DNA from: Tannerella sp.
GTDB lineage: Bacteria > Bacteroidota > Bacteroidia > Bacteroidales > Tannerellaceae
Length of the DNA stretch: 29,405 nucleotides
Direction: 5' to 3'
NCBI GenBank assembly: GCA_031260095.1
Contig: JAIRKN010000079.1
Location: forward strand, 1-29,405
The stretch's first letter is position 1. Every line of letters begins with the position of its first letter. Both the position numbers and the translations under genes were made by a program. The notes under the pieces were generated by a model. The model made no database searches and was not told the origin of the DNA. It saw only the letters and a list, made by a program, of their open reading frames with translations. Positions 1 through 6,771 of the stretch are shown here, piece after piece.

Positions 1-174
1 GAAAACCATCTTATCGGGAAGAAATATACAGTTGGGATAGAGGGTAATAACTGCCGACTGAAACATCGTATTCGCAGGGCTTTCCGTAAAACTTGCTGTT
101 TTTCAAAGAAACTATTCAATCATTTTAAAGCTTTTAACCTCGCGTTTTTTTATATCAATTTCGGCTTTGTATGA
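1..174 (+). CDS. IS1 family transposase, C-terminal fragment
   Basis: Frame 1 is open from the first base to TGA at 172-174 and encodes 57 residues, starting ENHLIGKKYTVGIEGNNCRL and ending in AFFYINFGFV. The G-K-x-Y-T-V-x-I-E-x-N-N core, the basic stretch (RIRRAFRKT) and the C-C-F-S-K-K segment are characteristic of the C-terminal part of IS1-type DDE transposases in Bacteroidota; the glutamate before N-N is probably the last residue of the catalytic triad. The N-terminal zinc-binding region and the rest of the catalytic core lie before the window. The protein would cut and join the element's ends during transposition. Nothing in the visible part suggests it is broken. Confidence 0.8.
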   Translation, partial: ENHLIGKKYTVGIEGNNCRLKHRIRRAFRKTCCFSKKLFNHFKAFNLAFFYINFGFV

Positions 175-197
175 AGTAGCATACTTTTTACATCACC
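1..197 (+). mobile_element. IS1-family insertion sequence, right end (partial)
   Basis: The window opens inside an IS1-family element. The C-terminal end of the transposase runs to the stop at 172-174. About 20 bases later the sequence ends in CATCACC at 191-197, matching the outermost bases of IS1-family terminal repeats (GGTGATG at the other end in E. coli IS1). I infer that the element ends near 197 and that any target duplication would begin just after it. The left end lies outside the window, so the inverted repeat pair cannot be compared. The element boundary is an inference; the transposase identity is firmer. Confidence 0.7.
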
Positions 198-227
198 TCC
201 GAATAATTATCTTAAGGATTAAATTCG

Positions 228-235
228 TAATTTTG
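228..235 (+). promoter_or_regulatory. -7 promoter element for the helicase gene
   Basis: TAATTTTG fits the Bacteroidota -7 consensus TAnnTTTG. It puts transcription start near 241, about 25 bases before the ATG at 265. No good TTTG -33 box sits 19-20 bases upstream. The site lies just outside the inferred end of the IS1 element (197), so the gene appears to keep its own promoter. Confidence 0.5.
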
Positions 236-264
236 TGGGCATAATCTAATAATAAAGGAAGTTG

Positions 265-3033
265 ATGGATCGCCCGTTCGTAATATACTTAAAAAACAAA
301 ACATCCCTAAAGTTTGAATACAAAAGCGATGTTTCGGCAGTTGTTCGTACCGACAATGGATATCGTATCACATTTAATAACGGAAGAAATTATAATTACG
401 GAGCTGATAAGGTTAAATATTATCCGCTTATATCGACACGAGAAGATGTACGCATATATGAGAATGGCATATTAAATAATACATATAACACGGTTGATAA
501 TTATGGTCGTTATTTTATTTTTCGGGATGAAGACAACTGTTCTTGTCCGATTGAAGATCATGCTGATATTGAAATATGTGATATAAAAAAGAATATTGGT
601 CAGGCAGAATCAGTAATCAATTACTTTAAAGAAATACTGAAAAGGACAGGAGAAGTGTCGTTTGATAATCTAACAGAAGAAACAGAAAACAAAAATCCAA
701 ATCAAATAAGTTCCGAAATATTGCTCAAAGCTCTTGATGGTATAGATTTATTAGAATCAAGGTCGGCATTATCTAACTACATTGATGGAACTAACCCTGC
801 TGTTAGCACTTCTAAAGAAACCCTAATCTACCCTTTCGGATGCAACGAAAGTCAGAAAATGGCGGTTGAGACTACTCTTAGAAATAGCATCAGTATCGTA
901 GAAGGTCCTCCGGGAACGGGAAAAACTCAAACAATCCTAAATATTATAGCCAATCTTATCGTACAGAACAAAACTGTCGCAATTGTTTCAAATAATAATT
1001 CTGCGGTATTCAATGTGCGGGAAAAGTTAGAGAAATATGACTATGAAATGATTGTGGCATCACTTGGAAATAACGACAACAAACTATCATTCTTCGAAAA
1101 TATTAGAGAACAGACAATCAATCAAGATTTTGAGATTTCGACAGAGAGATTGGAAAAAGCAGAGAATGAGATTCGTGAATTGGATTCCATACTAACAACG
1201 TGTTTTCAGTATCGGAATAAATTAGCTACCCTAAAAACAGAATTATCAGATGCCGAGATAGAATTTAGCCATATAAGAGCAGAGCAGCCACTCAAACCAA
1301 ACATAAAATCTGTACTTGACGAGAAATTCCATCGTAATTGGGATTTCAGCAAGGCTTTAAAGTTGAAAGATTTACTATCGTCCATTGACCTTAAAACCAA
1401 GCTGTCTTTCATAAACAAGTTACGGTTTGTTTTGCAATATGGCTTATTTGACTTTTATAGCATTAGTCAGTATAGTGAAGAACTCCCCGTTTATATAAAT
1501 CACAAATTCTATGAATTATACATAGCAAAAATAGAAAACGAAATCTTAGACGTTGAAAACCGGTTGGCCTCTAATAATGAAGAAGCCAACCTTAAGCATT
1601 TTATTGAAACATCTAAAGAGGTATTCAATAGTGCGCTGTTTGAAAAATATAAACGTTTAGGAAAATCAACGTTTAATGTTGAAGATTATCGTAAGCAGTT
1701 TGATGATTTTGTAAAACATTATCCGGTAATCCTAAGCTCTACACTTTCGTTGCACACAAGTATTCCTAAAGGGTATCTTTTTGATTATCTGATTATAGAT
1801 GAATCTTCACAGGTCGATATTATAAAATCCGCTGTATGTTTTTCGTGTTGTAGAAATGTGGTTGTTGTCGGAGATAGTATGCAACTTACTCATATTGTAG
1901 ATAAACAGAGCAAAGAAGCATCAGAACTATTCCAATTAAAGTACAACATTTCTCCTGCATATAATTATGTCAAACAGAATATTTTGAACTCGCTGAAAAG
2001 CTTGTATGGGAATAATGTAAAGTCGGTTCTGCTAAAAGAACATTACAGATGCCATCCTGCTATTATTGGATTCTGCAATAAGAAATACTACAATAATAAT
2101 CTGGTTGTTATGACTTGCGGAAATAACCATCCGTTCAGAATCATTGAGACGAGCATATCAGGAGGAAAAGATAATCACAATCAAAGACAGATAGATGAAA
2201 CGGATTTCTATATCCGGGAAAACTATTCTGCGGACTATACGAAAGTCGGAGTTATTGCGCCGTATAGAAACCATGCAAATATGCTGCAAAAGCAGCTACC
2301 GGATGGAGTAGAAGCCGACACTATACATAAATTTCAGGGGCGTGAGAAGGATGTGATTATATTTAATACGGTAAAAAACAAGATAGAATCATTTATAGAT
2401 AATCCAAACCTAATAAATGTTGCCGTATCAAGAGCTGTTAAGGAGTTTATTGTAGTAAAACCTGCATCAATGGAACTTCCTCACGGAACAAATATCGGTG
2501 ATATGATACGCTATATATGTTATACCACCGACCCGAATGAAACGATTGTTAAGGGTAGCATCTGTTCCGTTTTTGACCTTCTGTACAAAGAATACAACAA
2601 GGTCTTTATTTCATTTCTTTCATCAAACAAGAACGTAAAAGGGTCTGCCGCCGAGATTATTATTCATAAGCTCTTGAGGGAGAATATATTATTAAACAAT
2701 ACTCAATTCTCATCTATTGATATGGTTAGAGAATACAGACTTAAAGACCTTGTTCGGAATCTTCGACCATTCTCGGGAGATGAAATACAGTTCATACGGA
2801 ATAATTCAAGAATTGATTTTCTTCTGTATAACAAGATTGATAAAACTCCTATTCTTGCTATTGAGATGGATGGTGTGTCGTTCCATGACAATGAGTTGCA
2901 ACAGAATAGGGACAATCAGAAAAATCATATTTTGGAAATTATTGGACTTCCATTGCTTAGATTATCTACTGATGGACACAATGAGGAAACGAGGATTATT
3001 GAAAGCTTAAATGCTGCAATGGGGCTGTACTAA
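265..3033 (+). CDS. UPF1/DNA2-like SF1 helicase with C-terminal DUF2726-like nuclease domain
   Basis: This 922-residue protein is a superfamily 1 helicase of the UPF1/DNA2 (AAA_11/AAA_12) type. Visible motifs are a Q-like segment (FGCNESQK) before Walker A GPPGTGKT at 214-221, motif II DESSQ at 512-516, motif III GDSMQ from 536, HYRCHP at 593-598, motif V TIHKFQGR at 686-693 and motif VI NVAVSRA at 718-724. A charged, probably coiled-coil stretch lies near 293-335. The C-terminus resembles a PD-(D/E)XK nuclease of DUF2726 type: D851, then E867-x-D869, then RDNQKN and a GLPLLRL strand. The N-terminal 200 residues are unrecognised. I take ATG 265 over the TTG at 262. The gene is A+T-rich beside an IS1 end, which suggests acquisition. 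It probably unwinds and cuts nucleic acid; a phage-defence role is plausible but unproven. Confidence 0.85.
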   Translation: MDRPFVIYLKNKTSLKFEYKSDVSAVVRTDNGYRITFNNGRNYNYGADKVKYYPLISTREDVRIYENGILNNTYNTVDNYGRYFIFRDEDNCSCPIEDHADIEICDIKKNIGQAESVINYFKEILKRTGEVSFDNLTEETENKNPNQISSEILLKALDGIDLLESRSALSNYIDGTNPAVSTSKETLIYPFGCNESQKMAVETTLRNSISIVEGPPGTGKTQTILNIIANLIVQNKTVAIVSNNNSAVFNVREKLEKYDYEMIVASLGNNDNKLSFFENIREQTINQDFEISTERLEKAENEIRELDSILTTCFQYRNKLATLKTELSDAEIEFSHIRAEQPLKPNIKSVLDEKFHRNWDFSKALKLKDLLSSIDLKTKLSFINKLRFVLQYGLFDFYSISQYSEELPVYINHKFYELYIAKIENEILDVENRLASNNEEANLKHFIETSKEVFNSALFEKYKRLGKSTFNVEDYRKQFDDFVKHYPVILSSTLSLHTSIPKGYLFDYLIIDESSQVDIIKSAVCFSCCRNVVVVGDSMQLTHIVDKQSKEASELFQLKYNISPAYNYVKQNILNSLKSLYGNNVKSVLLKEHYRCHPAIIGFCNKKYYNNNLVVMTCGNNHPFRIIETSISGGKDNHNQRQIDETDFYIRENYSADYTKVGVIAPYRNHANMLQKQLPDGVEADTIHKFQGREKDVIIFNTVKNKIESFIDNPNLINVAVSRAVKEFIVVKPASMELPHGTNIGDMIRYICYTTDPNETIVKGSICSVFDLLYKEYNKVFISFLSSNKNVKGSAAEIIIHKLLRENILLNNTQFSSIDMVREYRLKDLVRNLRPFSGDEIQFIRNNSRIDFLLYNKIDKTPILAIEMDGVSFHDNELQQNRDNQKNHILEIIGLPLLRLSTDGHNEETRIIESLNAAMGLY

Positions 3034-3149
3034 TGGCTTCATATCAACAACGCTTTGCGGAACGGGATTTTTTTATTCACAAAAACATATTCAAATAACG
3101 GTCGCCGGCATGGATTTCCATCGCCGGGCGGACTGTGTCACGTCGTTAC

Positions 3150-3182
3150 GGGAGGAGCACGCCCTGTGCAATCCTCCCTTTC
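3150..3182 (+). terminator. candidate terminator hairpin downstream of the helicase
   Basis: GGGAGGA (3150-3156) pairs with TCCTCCC (3172-3178), and inside it GCAC (3157-3160) pairs with GTGC (3166-3169). This makes an 11-bp stem with a 2-base bulge and a 5-base loop, followed by TTTCTGT. The T run is short, so termination strength is uncertain. It lies about 115 bases after the helicase stop. Confidence 0.4.
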
Positions 3183-3210
3183 TGTGAGGGAAAGAACGGA
3201 CGGCACAATT

Positions 3211-3248
3211 TTACGACGACCGTAATCGCTCTATTACGATGACCGTAA
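3211..3248. repeat. 15-bp near-palindromic direct repeat
   Basis: TTACGACGACCGTAA (3211-3225) and TTACGATGACCGTAA (3234-3248) differ at one base and are spaced 23 bases start to start, about two helical turns. Each is a dyad: TTACG, five bases, CGTAA. A further partial match, ACCGTAA, occurs at 3296-3302. The layout looks like paired operator sites for a dimeric regulator, but no regulator gene is next to it. Confidence 0.55.
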
Positions 3249-3408
3249 CAGATGAAACAGGTAACGTTTTTTACTTGAATTACAAAATATTGTAAACCGT
3301 AATAAATTGTGCATGGCCCATTCCGATGGATGTCAACGGCTTTACCGATCCACTACTTTGCGCATATCCGGGAAGTAATTGCTCAAACGTATGTTACAGT
3401 CTAAAAGT

Positions 3409-3449
3409 ACTAAAGCTTGGGGATAAACAGAAAGCGTAGTCTTTTTTTT
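3409..3449 (+). terminator. candidate intrinsic terminator upstream of the outer-membrane protein promoter
   Basis: ACT (3409-3411) and GCTT (3415-3418) pair with AAGC (3432-3435) and AGT (3438-3440) around a small internal loop. One C then precedes eight T residues (3442-3449). The stem is weak, but the T run is the best in the interval. It would stop transcripts entering from the left just before the promoter at 3460-3490. Confidence 0.35.
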
Positions 3450-3459
3450 ATTCAACGCA

Positions 3460-3490
3460 TTTATAAATCCGATTTTTTCATGTATATTTG
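3460..3490 (+). promoter_or_regulatory. promoter for outer-membrane protein and probably priA
   Basis: The -7 box TATATTTG (3483-3490) matches TAnnTTTG exactly, and TTTA (3460-3463) sits 19 bases upstream as a near-consensus -33 box. Transcription would start near 3496, giving a leader of roughly 125 bases before the ATG at 3623. That leader contains a 6-bp inverted repeat, CCGGGA (3542-3547) with TCCCGG (3563-3568). Confidence 0.6.
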
Positions 3491-3622
3491 TATTTCGTAG
3501 ATAGTGATAGAAATGTGACATCATGAAATGAAATGGTTTATCCGGGACTTGATGTTTCCGGATCCCGGTTTTGGGAGTTTTGATGATTCACGGAAATGTT
3601 GAATGTTTTAATTATGTGTATT

Positions 3623-4213
3623 ATGAAAAGATTGAAAATTGTTATGGTTATCGCAGCGTTGTTTATGGTTTCAACGATGCAAGCCCAGCTCCGTTTCGGA
3701 GTGAAGGGCGGGGTTAATATCTCTAAGGTAAAGTTTAATAAGAAAGTTTTTAAGTCGGACAATATCACAGGGTTTCATGTCGGGCCTACGATTGAGGCAA
3801 TGATGGGACAGGGCGGTATTGGTCTGGATGCTGCGGCGCTATATTCACAAAGAGGTTTTGACGCGGAGGGTGGCGCCGTGAAAAATTCATATCTGGATAT
3901 TCCGGTCAATCTTAAGTTCAAACTCGGATTGCCTCTTGTTAATCCTTATCTGGCAGCCGGTCCGTATATGAGTTTGCGTGTTACTGGTAATAAGAAATGG
4001 AGCGTATCGGATAAGGTGGAGCAAATTAAAGCGAAAAGTTTTGGCGCCGGGCTGAATTTTGCCGCCGGTGCGGAAATTTTTAATATGTTGCAGGTGGGTG
4101 TTATTTATAGTCTGGGGCTGACCAATGATTTTAAGACGTTTAAAGCCAATGATCCGGATAGCTATAAAGGGAAGGCACATACATGGTTGGTTACTGCCAC
4201 CGTTTTCTTTTGA
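3623..4213 (+). CDS. outer-membrane beta-barrel protein (PorT/OMP_b-brl-like)
   Basis: This 196-residue protein has a clear signal peptide: MKRLK, a hydrophobic stretch (IVMVIAALFMV), then a likely cleavage after MQAQ. The mature part opens LRFGVKGGVNISKV, the typical first strand of the small Bacteroidota outer-membrane beta-barrel family. Alternating hydrophobic and polar strands follow, and it ends in VTATVFF, with a terminal aromatic residue as expected for assembly by the Bam machinery. Its role is not known; such proteins act as pores, receptors or structural proteins. I chose ATG 3623 because it starts directly at the signal peptide; an in-frame ATG at 3596 would add nine hydrophobic residues before it. 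It lies 38 bases before priA and may share its transcript. Confidence 0.8.
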   Translation: MKRLKIVMVIAALFMVSTMQAQLRFGVKGGVNISKVKFNKKVFKSDNITGFHVGPTIEAMMGQGGIGLDAAALYSQRGFDAEGGAVKNSYLDIPVNLKFKLGLPLVNPYLAAGPYMSLRVTGNKKWSVSDKVEQIKAKSFGAGLNFAAGAEIFNMLQVGVIYSLGLTNDFKTFKANDPDSYKGKAHTWLVTATVFF

Positions 4214-4251
4214 CAGATGAACGAAGATAAATACTGCAACATTCACAGCAC

Positions 4252-6771
4252 ATGACGAAATATGCGGAAGTTATCATTCCATTGCCTCCGGCTGATACGT
4301 TTACATACCGTATACCGGAGGCAATGTTTTCTTTTATAAGCGTATATAGCCGCGTGGTCGTTCCTTTCGGCCGGAAGCACTATTATACCGGTATTGTCAC
4401 CGGAATACATGATGAGAAGCCCGAAACGTCTTATGAGATAAAAGAAATATTTGTACTGCTGGATGAAAAACCTGCGGTACGTTCCTGGCAATTGCATTTC
4501 TGGCAATGGATCGCTTCCTATTATTTGTGTTCGATTGGCGAGGTATGCAGGGCTGCTTTGCCTTCCGGGCTAAAACTTGAAAGTGAAACGATTATTACCC
4601 TCAACCCGGAATATGAGGCCGGTGGACTGCTGAAACCTAACGAACAAAAAATCCTTGATGCCCTGTCTTCGTCGGATAGTTTATCCGTTTCCGGGCTGGA
4701 ACGGCTTTCCGGTCTAAAGAATATTTTTCCAGCCATTCATTCCTTGCTGGAAAAAGGCGCTATCGGAATAAGCGAATCATTGAAACAGGGTTTTCGTTCT
4801 AAAACGGAAATGTATGTCCGTTTGGCCGGCGATCTGAATAAAGAGGAAAAGGTTGCATCCGTCCTGACGTCCCTGAAAAGGGCGAAACAGCAGGAAAAGT
4901 TATTATTGGATTATCTGGCGCTTAGCGGGATCAGGATCATGCCCGGCGAAGAAGACATAATGCCGGATTCCGGTGGGGAAGAATACGCCTGTAAAGTGAA
5001 AATCGGATCCGTATTAAAAAAGAGATTATTGACTTATTCCGGGATAAAACCGTCCGTATTGAATAGTTTGGTGAAAAGAGGCATTTTTGTTCTGGAAGAA
5101 AAAACGGTGAGCCGGATCGGGTCTTCGGATGCCGGCACAGGTAAATTGTCTGTTTTATCACAACCTCAGCAGAGAGCATACGAAGAAATAACGAAATCTT
5201 TTAAAACAAAAAATATTACACTTTTACAGGGTGTTACTTCAAGCGGCAAGACGGAAATATATATTCATCTGATATCCGATATGTTGTCGAAGGGTATGCA
5301 GGTGCTTTACCTGTTGCCGGAGATTGCTGTTACTACGCAGATTACAGAGCGTCTGAGGCTGATTTTCGGAAGGAATCTTCTGGTGTATCATTCCGGTTTT
5401 TCGGATAATGAACGGGTTGAAATATGGAATCGCCTGTTACATTCGGATGAGCCGGTGGTTGTGTTGGGTATACGTTCGTCTATATTTCTGCCGTATGCAC
5501 GGCTTGGACTGATCATCGTGGACGAAGAGCAGGAGCCGTCATATAAACAGCAGGATCCGGCGCCGCGTTATCATGCACGGAATGCGGCGATGATGCTTGC
5601 TCTTGAGCATGGCGGGAAAGTTTTGTTAGGTTCGGCCACCCCTTCGCTGGAATCTTATTTATGGGCGTTAAACGGTAAGTATGGATGGGTGAAACTGGAA
5701 CACCGCTATGGGGGAGGATTATTTCCGAAGATAGAGATTGTGAATGTCCGGGAACTGCGGCGTAAGAAGCAGATGAAAGACACCTTGTTTTCTCCGTTAT
5801 TACGAGAGAAGATAGCGTCTGCCCTGTCTAAAAAAGAGCAGGTGATTCTTTTTCGCAACCGTCGTGGTTTCGCTCCCATGATGAGCTGTCAGACTTGTGG
5901 TGAGATTCCTCATTGTATCAACTGCGATGTTAGCCTTACCTATCATAAACGGTCACATCGTTTGATGTGTCATTATTGCGGGTATTCGATCGCTTTCCCC
6001 TCATGGTGTCCTTCATGCGGGAGTCAGGAGCTTAAAATGCAGGGATTCGGTACCGAGAAAGTGGAAGAAGAGATTTCGGCATTGTTTCCTTCCGCCAAGA
6101 TCGTCCGTTTGGATACGGATACGGCCCGTACTCGCGACGCCTACAAGCGTATCCTGGCCGATTTTGAAGACGGGAAGGCACAGATCCTGATCGGCACACA
6201 GATGGCGTCTAAAGGACTTGATTTTGAGAATGTCAGTGTGGTCGGGATCCTGAGTGCAGACGGTATGATGAATATCCCGGACTTCCGTGCTTATGAAAGG
6301 GCTTTTCAGATGATGCTTCAGGTGAGTGGCCGTGCAGGACGCAGGGACAGGCAGGGGATGGTTGTATTACAAACGTCGCAATCCAATAGCCTGTTATTGG
6401 AACAGGTTTGCAATTTTGATTATCCGGGTATGGCACAGACACAGTTGAACGAACGTTATATGTTTCACTATCCGCCGTACACACGCCTTATCATGATCAT
6501 ATTACGTAGCCGCAATGAAGAAGTACTGGATCGTGTTGCCAATGAATATTCCGTTAAATTAAGACTCCTTCTTGGAGATGGCGTTTCCAACCCCGTATAT
6601 CCCCCTGTAACCCGTGTTCAGACGTTATTTATCCGTAAGATCATGTTGAAAATAGATTTTTCGGTATCGGTTACCAAAACCCGTAACCAGTTGGAATACG
6701 TGCGTTCCGAAATGCAGAAAAACCCTCTTTTCCGGCAGGTCATTCTGCATTATGATGTGGATCCGCAGTAA
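4252..6771 (+). CDS. priA: primosomal protein N' (replication restart helicase PriA)
   Basis: PriA is a 3'-to-5' helicase that recognises stalled forks and reloads the replicative helicase. The 839-residue protein carries the family's features: an N-terminal 3'-DNA-binding region (AEVIIPLPPADTFTYRIPE), Walker A GVTSSGKTE near 327-335, DEEQ near 424-427 followed by the PriA-specific SYKQQDPAPRYHARN, and an inserted zinc-binding segment with eight cysteines in four CxxC-like pairs from about 546 to 589 (SCQTCG, HCINC, CHYCG, CPSCG). The helicase half continues with IGTQMASKGLDFENV and VSGRAGRRDRQG. The length is normal for Bacteroidota. The last 32 bases overlap the convergent minus-strand gene that ends at 6740. 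Confidence 0.97.
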   Translation: MTKYAEVIIPLPPADTFTYRIPEAMFSFISVYSRVVVPFGRKHYYTGIVTGIHDEKPETSYEIKEIFVLLDEKPAVRSWQLHFWQWIASYYLCSIGEVCRAALPSGLKLESETIITLNPEYEAGGLLKPNEQKILDALSSSDSLSVSGLERLSGLKNIFPAIHSLLEKGAIGISESLKQGFRSKTEMYVRLAGDLNKEEKVASVLTSLKRAKQQEKLLLDYLALSGIRIMPGEEDIMPDSGGEEYACKVKIGSVLKKRLLTYSGIKPSVLNSLVKRGIFVLEEKTVSRIGSSDAGTGKLSVLSQPQQRAYEEITKSFKTKNITLLQGVTSSGKTEIYIHLISDMLSKGMQVLYLLPEIAVTTQITERLRLIFGRNLLVYHSGFSDNERVEIWNRLLHSDEPVVVLGIRSSIFLPYARLGLIIVDEEQEPSYKQQDPAPRYHARNAAMMLALEHGGKVLLGSATPSLESYLWALNGKYGWVKLEHRYGGGLFPKIEIVNVRELRRKKQMKDTLFSPLLREKIASALSKKEQVILFRNRRGFAPMMSCQTCGEIPHCINCDVSLTYHKRSHRLMCHYCGYSIAFPSWCPSCGSQELKMQGFGTEKVEEEISALFPSAKIVRLDTDTARTRDAYKRILADFEDGKAQILIGTQMASKGLDFENVSVVGILSADGMMNIPDFRAYERAFQMMLQVSGRAGRRDRQGMVVLQTSQSNSLLLEQVCNFDYPGMAQTQLNERYMFHYPPYTRLIMIILRSRNEEVLDRVANEYSVKLRLLLGDGVSNPVYPPVTRVQTLFIRKIMLKIDFSVSVTKTRNQLEYVRSEMQKNPLFRQVILHYDVDPQ

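Larger units (their letters stand above)
3034..3459. other. gene-poor region between helicase and outer-membrane protein
   Basis: No convincing gene of normal size is present. It holds a 21-codon reading frame overlapping the helicase stop (3033-3098, TAATG junction), an inverted repeat CCGGCATGG (3105-3113) against CCAT-c-GCCGG (3118-3127), a stronger hairpin at 3150-3178, a near-palindromic 15-bp direct repeat at 3211-3248 and a hairpin with a T run at 3409-3449. The part from about 3100 to 3200 is more G+C-rich than the helicase gene. A small RNA ending at the 3442-3449 T run is possible, but no good promoter for it is visible. Confidence 0.4.

Noticed and set aside
3342..3768. Minus-strand reading frames of 60 and 76 residues before the outer-membrane protein
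   Set aside because: They are low-complexity, overlap the plus-strand promoter and signal peptide, and show no family motifs.
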